Below, piece by piece: positions 1 through 10,470 of a stretch of 64,000 nt of DNA (position 1 is the first letter of the stretch; each line of letters starts with the position of its first letter). The position numbers and the translations under genes were made by a program. The notes beneath the pieces were generated by a model, which was not told the origin of the DNA, searched no databases, and saw only the letters and a program-made list of their open reading frames with translations. Source of the DNA: Romanomermis culicivorax (Eukaryota; Nematoda; Enoplea; Mermithida; Mermithidae); NCBI GenBank assembly GCA_963922205.1, contig CAWUHX010000282.1, positions 388,607 to 452,606 on the forward strand, in the 5' to 3' direction.

Positions 1-440
1 TGGGAAACTAATGTTCAGTATATGTTTAAACGATATTGGAAAAGTCCCAAAACGCCACATCCTGGAGTCTTATGGAAAAAGTCTTACGAGCAGTTTGTTT
101 TGCAAAATAATAGGGAACCATAAAATTTTAGTGGGAGCCAAAAAATAACAGAAAGTGCTAGAATTGTAAAAATTCATTAATATTTGTTTCTCTCATGTTA
201 GCATTTGGACATGCAAATGGATCAGGTGTGTCACTGGATCTCGAAAAGACAAGGACTTGATTTTTCTTGAGTGTCACTTTCTCTCATTAGAAAAAATGAA
301 ATCATGAACACGAAATAGTACATTATTAACACATATCTTTCATATAATAAAATTAATGCTGGGAAAATTTTCCATGCAGCAATAAATTCGATTATTTTGT
401 GACACGATTATATGTTTTAACGTCCTCCGATGTTAAAAGT
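1..440. other. AT-rich noncoding DNA
   Basis: No reading frame, RNA gene or clear repeat was recognised here. It precedes the minisatellite that begins near 441. Confidence 0.5.
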
Positions 441-598
441 TCTGCGTCCTAGTGTCTTTGCATCCTAATGTCCTTGCGTCCTAATGTCCTGCGTCCTAAT
501 GTCTTTGCGTCCGAATGTCTTGCGTTCCAATGTCCTGCGTCCTAATGTCCCTGCGTCCTAATGTCCGTGTCCTAATGTCTTGCGTCCTAACGACATAG
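441..598. repeat. 16-bp minisatellite
   Basis: About ten imperfect tandem copies of a 15-17 bp unit close to TGCGTCCTAATGTCCT. Copies differ by single substitutions and by one or two bases in length, so the array is diverged. No coding frame runs through it. Confidence 0.85.
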
Positions 599-604
599 CG
601 CCGC

Positions 605-1412
605 CTCAGCCATGCATGAAAACTTTAGTAGACGCAGATTGAATCTTAAAATTTGATCATCTTCACATCAAAGAAACAATAAAAAACAATCTTAAAGCTA
701 CGAATTCTCACTTTCGGTAAAAGTAAAACATGTATAAACCGCATAGTAGGACTTAAAACACGTTGCGAACAGAGTGTAAAGTGACCATTTCCATTGAATC
801 CCCCTTGATCAAGAACTCCTCAACCCCAAAACCGCAGAAATACCTTTGTTTACACTCAGGATAATTTTTTGTGTAAAGTAGCCGCGTCCATTGAGTTCCC
901 ATGATTGAAAACCACTACGCACCGAAAATCCCAATAAGGCTACCGGTTCAATTGAAACTGCAAAAAATTGTGGCATGGTGGTGCATTATACTGCAAAAAA
1001 TTATTTTTTTGAAGCCGTAAGTTTATATAACAAAATTGCCGAATTTCGCGGTTCCCAGGACTTTGGACCACCACATAATTGAATTGAGGCCATATTTTAA
1101 AAACATAAAAAATCACATTTGAGATTGCACCACCAAGAAGCTTATTCCGAAGTATGGAGCCTGGATATGCCACACCCATTACGGGGCATGATGGAACTTA
1201 AAAAGTGCGTTTTTTGCATGTTTTTGGGGCCCCACCGAGCACCACTTGCAGTTAGAGGCGAAATGACAAAAGGCACCCCACAGTTTGCCCCTATGCTCGA
1301 AATTATGAAAAAACCCAAGGTTCTAGCTCTTACCGTTTTGGCTCTAGAGGGGGCGGCATGAAATTTGGGGGTCAAGTATATTATAGGTTGACGCTATCGC
1401 GCCACCTATGAT
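605..1412 (+). repeat. Interspersed repeat family A, copy 1
   Basis: This stretch aligns over nearly its full length with 27905-28963, from the shared start near CATGCATGAAAAC to the shared end GACGCTATCG..CCACCTATGAT. It contains one and a half copies of an internal unit of about 100 bp (a run like TTTGTTTACACTCAG, then a CGCGTCCATT-type segment, then a short A-rich run); copy 2 carries four or more. Short open frames on both strands at 1119-1375 are not supported by any motif and differ between copies. The type of element is unknown. Confidence 0.8.
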
Positions 1413-3370
1413 TCAACCATACCACCTTTACACGACGAGTGTATCAGCGAATGTGTCGTTATATCTGACAATGTCATTGATTTGGCCACAAATATCAGTC
1501 GCTTGGTTGTTTCGGCAACTGAACAGATTAAACATTACTATTTTCATGGAGTGGATCTCTTCAGTGTCATCTGAGTCACCAACAGCATTACTGGCACGGG
1601 ATAGATCAGGCCACTGCCTTTCTTCACCCACTAAATCACTTCATCCACTTAGTCACAGTCACTATATTGTTACATGAAACGTGGATTAGTCAGTGTGTCA
1701 TTTTCGCCACCAGTGCTATTTCAGCCATAGGGTTTATAAAGCTCCAAACCCATCTGCTAAATCAGTCCATCAACTGAATCAGCTTAGCCACTAAATTTTT
1801 ATATAGTCTGTTGACCAATCCACGTTTCATTTTAGTTTTAGAGTTGTACCAATTCCATCCATCGTCCGAATTCGGCTATAGTGTCATTTAATGTACAGAA
1901 TCAATTGTGGATTATTTCAGCCATAAATCTAACTAAAAGTCGATTTCACCACGATATCTTATTCTGAGGACTCTTGACATAAGTTATACAATTAATGAGC
2001 TAAGCTAAGATTGAAGAATCAATGAAGTAATTTTTGTGATTGGATCATAATTTCGAAATCTCAAAGAATTTTTTCAAGATGCATAGTCAGCATAAGCTTA
2101 TTTTTGTTGAATCGAGCTTGCAAATACCAAATTTTAAAGGTGAAATGTAGTTGAATTCATGTTATATCTATAAATTAGAAGTGGCTGAACCGACACTGAT
2201 GCAAAAATAATAAAGTGACTATACGATGGCTGAATCGCTTCCGACCGGAACATTGGGCGAAATACGCAATAAAAAACCAAAATTTTGAGCTGTGTGAAGA
2301 AACGTACTGATGCCATGCAATTTGCAAATCTGCTACACTTTATTCATTTGCAAATGGGTCTCGGAAAGCAAAAAATTCATAGAAGTCGGTAAGTAGGCAA
2401 TAAACGTGCATTTTAGTACCGAAATTTTTTTGTCAATTTGTTCGCCTAACTGCTACAGTCTACTCGAGAAAAAAGGTGTCCGTATACGCAGGCTGTTTGC
2501 ATGAACATCTTCCTGCGCGCATTTAAAAAATAGACCAGAGGTGCTAGCTACAAATAATCACTAAAAGCAAAAGTACAATTGTTGCCGGAAAAATCCGCTA
2601 GAACGTTATTTTTCGACATAATTCATGAATGCCTATTATTAGGTTCAAATTTTAGGCCTTCCGAATTTGTCTCAATTTCAGAAAATAGTCACTAAGCTGA
2701 AAATAACAAGCTCAAATAGAGGGGGATGTAGAGATCAGACGGGGAACTAGTCATAGAAGAGCTGCAGTAGTGGCACGCAAGCCACTGCGTTGGAATCACA
2801 TATTGATGAACACATGAACACAAACATCGAACAACAGTAATACGGAAGTAAGCTTATTAGCACAGATACGTGTTATAAAAACACGCATAGATGATAGTAA
2901 AAGTTCCAGTGGTAGTTGGGGTGCATCAACCCTTGTTTGAAGTACTGACACCAAACGTCATCATGGCTGACCATGTTTATTTTCTGACGTTAGTGGATTC
3001 TCTTTTGTTCCAAATGAGCCTCAGAAAAAAGATGTTCATGCAAATAATAAATAACCGGCGTATGCGGCCGCGTTTTCCCATAGATGATGTTTAACCTGGC
3101 ATGCGATGCATGGTCATCATCACTTGTCAACTTAGTTAACTTCATTTTTTTACATTCCCCAGCACTAGTTTGGAAAAAGATGGCGTATGACCCAAAACAT
3201 TGTTTGGGCTAGCCAATGTTTGCTTACTAATGTCTCCTAGCATCCCAAAGCACGCCTTATAGCACAGATAGCGGACAGTGGGCAGAATCATAAACTTTGG
3301 AAATCAGTCTATTTTTCAGAAAAATAACCAGAAACTATCCAAAACTTGTAAAATTTCGCGCTTTTTCACT
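1413..3370. other. Noncoding DNA, no gene seen
   Basis: Only short chance frames are present. A CACTTAGTCACAGTCAC-like stretch near 1640 and scattered TCAGCCAT words look like degraded repeats. Nothing in it could be assigned. Confidence 0.5.
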
Positions 3371-3607
3371 TATAGTATGTTTTTATAAAATGCTTGTAAA
3401 TCGACGAATGATAAAAATACCAATGTCACCGAAATAATTTACACAAAGCTTTGCGATAAAATTTTTTCGCAAAAAAATGTTATGCTGGTCGAATACGCTC
3501 ACAAATTTTCGGTCAAATGTGACATATAGTTCAGCAGAAAATTGTAAAAATATCAATAAGTACTTGTCTTCCACTATTATTATTTACAAGTATTTCATGA
3601 AAAACAA
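3371..3607. repeat. MITE-1 copy
   Basis: A 240-bp element with one end like TATAGT-TGTTTTTATAAAATGCTTGTAAAT and the other the inverted form ending ATTTACAAG-ATTTCATGAAAAA. The middle has the family landmarks: a TTTTACTGTAAAA-like run, a CTCACAAATTTTCGGTC-like run and an AGCAGAAAATTGTAAAAAT run. Further copies occur at 23305, 33570, 51055, 53154 and 55198. Confidence 0.7.
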
Positions 3608-3642
3608 TAAATTCAATATTAGTATATTTTTTTCTGGAAATT

Positions 3643-3735
3643 TATAGCCTGTTTTATATAAAATGCTAGCGAATTAAAAAATGACAAAAATTAATACTGT
3701 GATTAAAATCGTTCACAGTAGATGTTTCTTCTTGC
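3643..3735. repeat. MITE-1 terminal fragment
   Basis: Starts TATAGCCTGTTTTATATAAAATGC and matches the first third of the MITE-1 family before breaking off. It abuts another MITE-1 copy in the opposite sense at about 3738. Confidence 0.55.
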
Positions 3736-3737
3736 TC

Positions 3738-3907
3738 TTTTTTCTTGATATGCTTGTAAATAGTAAGGGTGGAAAGCAAGTACCATTTCGTATTTTTACG
3801 ATTTCCTGCTAACCATACGTCACAATGGATCGAAAATTTGCAGAGTCTACTTAACTATTGTTGACTAATTTTTTAAGTAAAAAGTCCTACAGTAAAAACC
3901 TTTCTAG
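3738..3907. repeat. MITE-1 copy, left part, split by element 1
   Basis: Reads from TTTCTTGATATGCTTGTAAATAG to the CCTACAGTAAAAACCTTT landmark and stops at the CTAG that begins retroelement 1. The missing end of the same MITE resumes at 19357, on the far side of the element. This interruption independently confirms the element 1 boundaries. Confidence 0.75.
3904..3907. repeat. Target-site duplication of element 1 (CTAG)
   Basis: CTAG directly precedes the left LTR and is repeated at 19357-19360 directly after the right LTR. Four bases fits Ty3/Gypsy integrases (4-6 bp). Confidence 0.85.
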
Positions 3908-5337
3908 TGTCACATTAAACGAAATAGGAGCCATGTCACATTAACTGAATTGGTGATCAGTCACACTGATGGGAAAACCCATACCATATCCCATAGGAAA
4001 TACGGCCATGACACTGCAAGTGACATGCTGTGATCCCGTTGGGTGGCTCGCTAATGTATTCGTTTCGGGAACCTAACCCAGCTGGTACTACCACCGGAAA
4101 ACCTATGGTATACCATGGCCTTGTCCTAGGGTTCAGCTGTAGAATAATGGACAACGCGGCTGGGTCAGGGATGGCAATCCCTAGTCCTCATTCACTGAGA
4201 ATGAGGGACTGTGCCAATCGTGGAATGGCTTACTGTAGGGGACCCGATTGTCAACCTAAATCCCCTAATTGGCCCTGACCTTAAGGGTCCGAGGGCTTTC
4301 TCAACTGAGGGTACTCTCGAGGGAAAACTGGCTTAAGGAGGATTCCCACAAATACACCCTCAACAATAACAAACCCTGAGAAGACTCACAAAATCCTCTT
4401 CTCAAAGTACTCGGGGCTGGGCGATGGGTTCAAGGGTCAAAGCATGGGTCCTGCAGATGGCAGGGAAGCGGGTTTGATAATCCGAAAGGGATTTGGCATG
4501 GAGGGTAGGCAAATGCGAGTCGGCGAGCGACGATGTCAAAGCATTCCTCGGGGAGGCGACGGGGTTCTCTATCATCAGGCGACGGGGTAAACTCCTAAGG
4601 TTAGGTTACGGTAACTGGCAAGGCAAGGGAGGCTGAAGGCGAATATGTAAATTTATTAATGAAGGGCGGTGGACGCAGGTACAATATGAAAATTATAATA
4701 AATGACGTTGATGAACACGGAGTTGTAAGCTAAAAATGCAGAAGACAGTTTAGGACCAAAAATGAGTGCAAAATTAACGAAACAAGCCCTTTTAAAGGGC
4801 CCCGTAATCTACAGTATGCCTTGGGTGGAGCTAAGACACACCCAAGCTAACTTCTGCAGCGGAAATCACTGCAGAAGATGCCTATGGTCACGTAGACATT
4901 TTCCAGTTCACTACGTTAAGCATTGGGGCGAGTTTTCACTCTCCATGCTTAGCATAAGAACCTCATCTAGTGAGAATTTCCAACTAGGCATTTCACATTG
5001 CGAAATGTCGCTAGTTTTTACTGATAAGAGGTGGACGTTGTGCTCCAATTACAGCGATGAGCTTGGAGAGCTTATCTTCAACGGAAATTCTGACTAGCGG
5101 GTTACATACCATAGTCTATGTGCACAATGAAAAAATAACATATCGTAACCGAAATTAAAGTGTGAAAATAAAACAGAAAGGAAACACAAAAAGTACACAC
5201 AGAAATTGCATGTAAAAATTATAAAAACAAAATGTAAAATTAACGCAAGTTACTGTAAAATAAAACATGACGAAGAACATAATGGAAAAATATGATGTGA
5301 ATCACATGATGCTGGCGAAATTTGTCGGCACGTGACA
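3908..5337 (-). repeat. Element 1 3' LTR (long form, 1430 bp)
   Basis: Matches the right LTR over its first 160 bp and last 470 bp. About 799 bp between roughly 4068 and 4866 are absent from the other LTR. The extra block has no coding frame and ends next to a 9-bp inverted repeat (CTTCTGCAG / CTGCAGAAG). Either the block was inserted here or the partner LTR lost it. Confidence 0.88.
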
Positions 5338-5909
5338 CGGCGGTCCTTTGAAAAAGGGCGTCCTCATCCTTGTGATGTTGAGGTTTTATGCAGCATGTCC
5401 GTGGAGGTCAATCGTCCAGGTAGAGGTGAAGGCCGGCGGTCCATGGTCCAATGGTTTTTTGGCCTGTTTTGGCTCATGGAGTTGTGTCAATGATGCATGG
5501 AGTTGCTGACATCAATTGATCAGTGTGGTCAGTTATGTGTGGAGTTACTGACGCCAATTGATCCGTTTGGTAATGCGTGGAGTTGCCATTTGTCGACTGA
5601 TTTGTGAGATCTGTAACGAGACTAAAAGAAAAAATTTTAGGGGCAAGATGTAGGCTATCGCACAAATGTGCCTGTGATATGAGGCAATACCCTAGTTTAG
5701 ATGCATTGATCGCTGCTCATTCTCTTCTCTACACTGCTGTTCCAGCATGGAGCAGGAGTGGGTATTCCGTGAGGGGCAGGGCGGTCCTTCGAAAAAGGAT
5801 GACCTTGTCTATAAGTCGACTAAAGAAGAGAAGAGCTACTTGATTAAGGGTGGGAGACCTCTGCATCAAGATGTGGGTCAACGAGATCTTATGTAAAATC
5901 TTGGCTTGT
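5338..5909 (-). other. Element 1 3' untranslated region
   Basis: Lies between integrase and the 3' LTR. A GCGGTCCTTTGAAAAAGG-like word beside the LTR (5340-5358) recurs at 5781-5798. Repeats such as GTGGAGTTGCTGACATCAATTGATC occur around 5498-5590. No convincing polypurine tract was found. Confidence 0.5.
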
Positions 5910-7019
5910 TTATGGAATCAAGAAGGGTGCTGTCTCAATTACCTGTGAAGTGGAAGGTATCTCCTCTGCTTCAGTAGGCTGATCAGGTGACACGTAGCGT
6001 CTAAGCTGATTGACATACACAGTATCTTCTTGACCTGCCTCAAGCGGAATGGTGACGTTGGGATATGCCACATTGGTTACAAAGTAGGCCCCATCATAAA
6101 TGGGCAGAAATTTAAGCATAAGGCCACATTTGCGGGTAGTGCGCAGTCTGAGCACCTGATCCCTACCTTTGTATGAGACATCTCCTGCCATGCGATCGTA
6201 AGACCGTGCATAAGCCGCCTGTGATCTCTCAATTCGGCTTTGGATCAAGGTCAAGGCATTTGTAAAATGCTATTTGACCTCCATATCATATGTGGAAATA
6301 TCAATGATATGGGCCGGAGGGTTGAATGAGAACAGGTAGCATGGGCGTACAACCATACATGAGTTCCAAGGGGGAATATCTTGTACTCATTCATGCTAAT
6401 GTTGACGGCGAACACAGATCATGGCAGGTGTTCATCCCAATCAGTATGACCTTGGTGGACATACGTAGCTGTGTAGGTAGCATTTGATTAGCTCTTTCCA
6501 CTTCTCTGTTTGTCATTGGGTGATAAGCGGTGGAGTGGATTTTTTTAGTTGAACAAATAGCAGTGATTTCAGTCATCAGTTTGGAACTGAAACCAGTGCC
6601 ACGATCAGACTGAAGAATCTGCACTGCCCCATGTCTGCAGACAATTTGTGTAACAAAAAGGCGTGCTATGGTTTGCGCAGTAATATCCACAGTAGTGAAA
6701 GCTTCAACCCATTTGGTAAAGTAGCGATAAAGACTACAATAAAACAGTTGCCACTTTCACTAGTGGTCATTGGTCCAATACAGTCCACACTTACTTGATG
6801 AAACAGCCCTGTAATAGTGATCAGTTTCAGAGCTGCTAGGGTCTTTTGTCTCGCGGGTTTATTCCATTGGCAAAGGTCACACCACTGACAAAAGTATTTT
6901 ACATCGGCATTGAGGGAAGGCCAGTGGTACCTGTGGGCTATAAGCCTTGCGGTACGTTCAGCACCAAAGTGTCCAGCGAGAATGTCATTATTGTGAGCCT
7001 CCATAATGGTAGTAACCAT
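5910..7019 (-). pseudogene. Element 1 integrase (DDE), frame-shifted
   Basis: Integrase inserts the cDNA into host DNA. The zinc-binding part (histidine pair, then CQWCDLC) and the first catalytic Asp (VSVDCIGP) are in the frame 7019-6666. The second Asp (LQSDRGTG) and the catalytic Glu exactly 35 residues later (REVERANQ) are in another frame, 6690-6391. The C-terminal part with a basic KGRDQVLRL run is in a third frame, 6254-5910. All catalytic residues survive, but the frame changes make the copy nonfunctional as it stands. It is the last coding region of the element, directly upstream of the 3' LTR. Confidence 0.85.
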
Positions 7020-7420
7020 TGATCAAGGAATGACAATCTTGTTGGACCCGCCTGAAGGATGTTATCCAACTTCTGAAGGATGTTATCCAACCGGTGGTAG
7101 CCATTAACATCATTCTGATCACCGTAGGGTTTTAGTGACCTAAGAATGGAGGCTAGTTTGGGATCCTCAAATTGAGCTGGGAGAAGGTCATGGTGGTGTG
7201 CATCCTGTGATATCTCAGCATAAGACTCTGACCTCCCCAGGCGCTGCGCACCATCAGTGGTCATTTGAGATGATCTCGCCAGGTGCTGCGCACCATCAGA
7301 GATCATCATAATTCCTCCCTCCGGTCTGTATAGGGGAGTATCATTGATACTCTCCTCGGCAAGCGAATTAGGATCAGACAGGCGTGATAATGCGCCAGCA
7401 TTACCATTAGACCGACCTTT
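7020..7420 (-). other. Connection between RNase H and integrase, element 1
   Basis: An open frame at 7309-6938 covers much of this segment and runs into integrase. A GAAGGATGTTATCCAAC word is directly repeated at about 7053 and 7076, and a TCGCCAGG.GCTGCGCACCATCA word twice near 7240-7300, so the region has small local duplications. Confidence 0.45.
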
Positions 7421-8814
7421 TCACAGCCGAATTGTCAGTTTGAATTCCGCAAGCGCGAGGCCCCACCGAGCTATGCGGGCTGAAGGGTTAGGTTTCTCCA
7501 ACACAGCCTTAACAGCGGTATGATCAGTCTGAACGACCACCTCATGTTGAAACAGGTAAGGCTGAAAGTGCTTGACAAAATGGACAACAGCGAGAGTCTC
7601 TAACTCCGTAATAGTGTAGTTCTTCTCAGCTGCCATTAACCCTCTACTGGGGTACGCCACAGGATGGCTGTATCCATCATCGTCCAACTGTCTCAGAACC
7701 ACTCCTATTCCCGAAATACTTGCATCAGTTTGAAGGATGAAGGATTTCGTAAAGTCCGGATATCGCAGAATGGGAGGGTTCATCAACAGCCTTCGGAGTT
7801 CCTGGAACACCGCTTGCTGAGGTTTTGACCACAGGAAGGTAACTTCCTTCGGTAGGAGCTTGGTCAGCAGCTCGCTGAGCTGGGTGCAACCAGAGACAAA
7901 ATGCCTATATTAAGACCAAGAAAGGACTTGATGTCTTTGGCGTTTTGTGGAATGGGTAGATCCTGGACAGCAGCCAATTTGACTTTATCCCATTCTAGGC
8001 CGTTCTGTGAGATGCAGTAGCCTAGATATTCTACCTCAGAGTGCGAAAACTTGCACTCGCTCAGTCTGAGCTTCATTCCACCCTGACGGAGATGCCTAAA
8101 CACATCTATCAACTGCTCAAGCATCTAGGTGTGGGAGTTCCCGAACACCAAGATGTCATCGAGATAGGTCAATGCTGTACCCCACTGCAATCCTGTGAGA
8201 AGCGAGTCCATGAGACGTTATGTCCCAGGGGCCTTGCAGAGACCAAGAGGCAGATAGTTGAACTTGTAGAGTCCAATAGGCGTGTTAAATGCCATTTTCT
8301 CCTTGTCTGCCTTGGCAATAGGTATAGACCAGTAGGCGTTAGCCTGATCAAGGGTAGTAAAGTATTTCATACCCTTGAGTGTGTCAAGGATATCATCAAT
8401 CCGTGGGAGAGGATAGACATCCTTTTTCATGACCTCGTTAAGACCACAAAAATCAACACACATCCGGTGTGACCCACTTTTCTTGCGCACCAGGACTGTA
8501 TTCGTAGCCCAAGGGGAAGTACTAGACCATATAATACCTTTTTCCTGGAGCGCTCTGACTTCTTGTATGATGAGGTCCTTTTCCTTGGGGGTGGTGCGGT
8601 AAGGGAAATGGTGGACTGGGTGAGCATCACCCGTGCTGATCTTGTGGTACACGAGGTCAGTGGAACGTGTGTCCTTCTCACCAACATCATAGAGGTCAGT
8701 GAATGCGACCAGTAGGTTGAGTAACACTGTCTTGTCCTGTGAGGAAATATCGGAAGATATCACAGCATTTGCTTCGACCCACTTCCCATCAAGAATGGTA
8801 TCAGACTTGACCAC
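7421..8814 (-). pseudogene. Element 1 reverse transcriptase - RNase H, broken
   Basis: RT copies the element's RNA into cDNA and RNase H removes the RNA strand. The RT fingers and palm are at 8814-8218 (CVDFCGLN, then FTTLDQANAYW with the first catalytic Asp). An in-frame stop lies at 8218-8220. The YLDD catalytic box follows at about 8157-8146 in the same frame, then another stop before the thumb region (8124-7864: KLRLSECKF..YLGY). RNase H is in another frame at 7810-7421, with its TDAS and TDHTAVKAVL motifs. The order and motifs are Ty3/Gypsy. Confidence 0.88.
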
Positions 8815-9647
8815 CGATCCCCGTCAGGAATCAGTGAATCAGTGTGCAGGTAGAGAACCACTGAGCATGTACTCGGGTTAACTAACTGTAGGGGTATGCT
8901 ACTGTTAGTCACAGTACTCACAGTACCAGCAAAATATATGCTGCATTGTTGTCCCAAGAGGGGCTTAGGGAAGAAAGCTACCTCAGGCACATTCGCATAT
9001 AGCGAAGGTACAGGTGCAGTAAATTGTGTCAGTGAGCGAGGTTCAAGGACAATCAACTCCTGCAAGGGCAGTGCACCACGAGCAGCAGGAGGACTGTGAA
9101 TGAGGCCCTCACGAGGAACTTGATGCTCCTTGAACTGAAGAAAGGAGTTCAAGCTGAGACAATTGAACCATCTGAGGAAGTTTGTCCCCAAGACTAGTTC
9201 AGCTGATCAATTCTCTTGAATTTGGACCTGAATCCATTCAGAGACATCAGCCACTGTCACCGTGACATATGCAGCACCTAGCAGCAGAATTGGAGACCCA
9301 TTTGCTGCTATGGGGCGAGCCCTAGTCTCTGTGAGTAACAAGTCGGGTAACTGGACCACCAACTTGTGATCCAGGAGCAAGAAAAATGCTCCTGTATCAA
9401 TCAGAGCCTTGGCTTCCACCCAATTGTTTAGGAGAACTCTGATATGAGAGGTCCTCATTTCAGTGGGGTAGAAGGCTGACACTACATGACCTGGATCAGA
9501 TGTAGTGTGACCAAAACTCGACTCTGGTGCATAGGTTCGCTTCAGTATCGGCAGACCAGTGCGTTGGAGTAATCCTACCAGAGCATAACCAACCAATGAT
9601 TCTGGATTGGTCCGAGGAGCGGGATGAACCCTGAAAAGTGAGTACAT
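8815..9647 (-). pseudogene. Element 1 second retropepsin-like protease domain
   Basis: An aspartic protease of this type cleaves the polyprotein as a dimer. The frame 9647-9207 has ALIDTG at about residues 82-86 (catalytic Asp-Thr-Gly near 9398-9390) and a later ILLLG strand. After a stop the domain closes with LGTNFLRWFN in the frame 9191-8760. It lies directly before RT, the usual Ty3/Gypsy protease site, and corresponds in position and closing motif to the single protease of element 2. A separate DTG domain lies upstream (10395). Confidence 0.75.
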
Positions 9648-10470
9648 GATCGGATCGCTCTCCTGAGCTCTGAATAGCTCCTAGTGATTCGATTTCTGTA
9701 TCAGAGAGTGGTGGCACCTCTAGCACAGGAGATGCAGGTGCATCTGAATCACTAGGCTCGTGGAACCAGCCCTTCTCTAGTGTAACCGGAGAATTTCCAG
9801 GTGGGGGTCGAGGGCAACTCGACCCTGACCTGGCCATTAAATGATGACTGGCCTGTCTAGAAGAGGTCCAACTACCTCTGGTCGAGCCATGTGATGAGGT
9901 GACAGAGGAAGCCCGCAAGGATGGCTGAGAAAGGGACAAAGTTCTTGATCTTGGTCGAGACCCGGACCTGTGGGAGGCCCTTGATAGTGAATGTGTGTTC
10001 TCCCACCAGGGTTCAACGTGATCAATCACAGCTGCTGTCAAGAGAAGTAGCAGTTCTACCGCATTCAACCGACAGACATGTTGTTGGTAATCAAACGTAA
10101 TATTCTGGAATTGTTCTAGAAAGTCCAATCCAAGAATCAGATCGACCAGTGCCCAGAAAGGAGATGCAGTCTTACACACATGGAGATATATATCCACTCT
10201 TGTGTGTAGCTGACAGGTTCTGGGCAACATGATCTCATACGGTCCCCATAGGAGAGTATGGATGGCTTTCCCGTTGATACTCATCAATGGGTTAAAGTCA
10301 TGATGTTGCTGGAAGGCCATCGTGGCCTTCGGATTTTCCTTAATCAAGGCCTTGTGAAGGCATTGACTAATGATGGTTGGTGGACAACCAGTGTCAAAGA
10401 AAGCTGGAGTTTCCTTGGTGTCAACCAGTATGACAAAACACGGGGTGATTCTTTCTAACTGAGTCGGCAC
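9496..10470 (-). CDS. Element 1 first retropepsin-like domain with Ser/Arg-rich tail
   Basis: This is the C-terminal half of the 625-codon frame 11373-9496, continuous with the env-like region. About 50 residues after the transmembrane segment comes FFDTG (Asp at residue 327, near 10395), followed 84 residues later by LILGLDFL, the strand that normally ends a retropepsin core. Then comes a hydrophobic run (residues 439-450) and a Ser/Arg-rich linker (residues 460-530). A second DTG domain follows in another frame. A tandem protease, one domain degenerate, is the simplest reading. Which one is active is unknown. Confidence 0.65.
   Translation of the reverse strand: MPTQLERITPCFVILVDTKETPAFFDTGCPPTIISQCLHKALIKENPKATMAFQQHHDFNPLMSINGKAIHTLLWGPYEIMLPRTCQLHTRVDIYLHVCKTASPFWALVDLILGLDFLEQFQNITFDYQQHVCRLNAVELLLLLTAAVIDHVEPWWENTHSLSRASHRSGSRPRSRTLSLSQPSLRASSVTSSHGSTRGSWTSSRQASHHLMARSGSSCPRPPPGNSPVTLEKGWFHEPSDSDAPASPVLEVPPLSDTEIESLGAIQSSGERSDHVLTFQGSSRSSDQSRIIGWLCSGRITPTHWSADTEANLCTRVEFWSHYI

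Noticed and set aside
1119-1375. Overlapping open frames on both strands
   Set aside because: They lie in interspersed repeat family A and are broken in the second copy at 28545-28900.
4030-4278. 82-codon plus-strand frame
   Set aside because: Falls in the 3' LTR of element 1, across the boundary of the 799-bp block absent from the other LTR. No motif.
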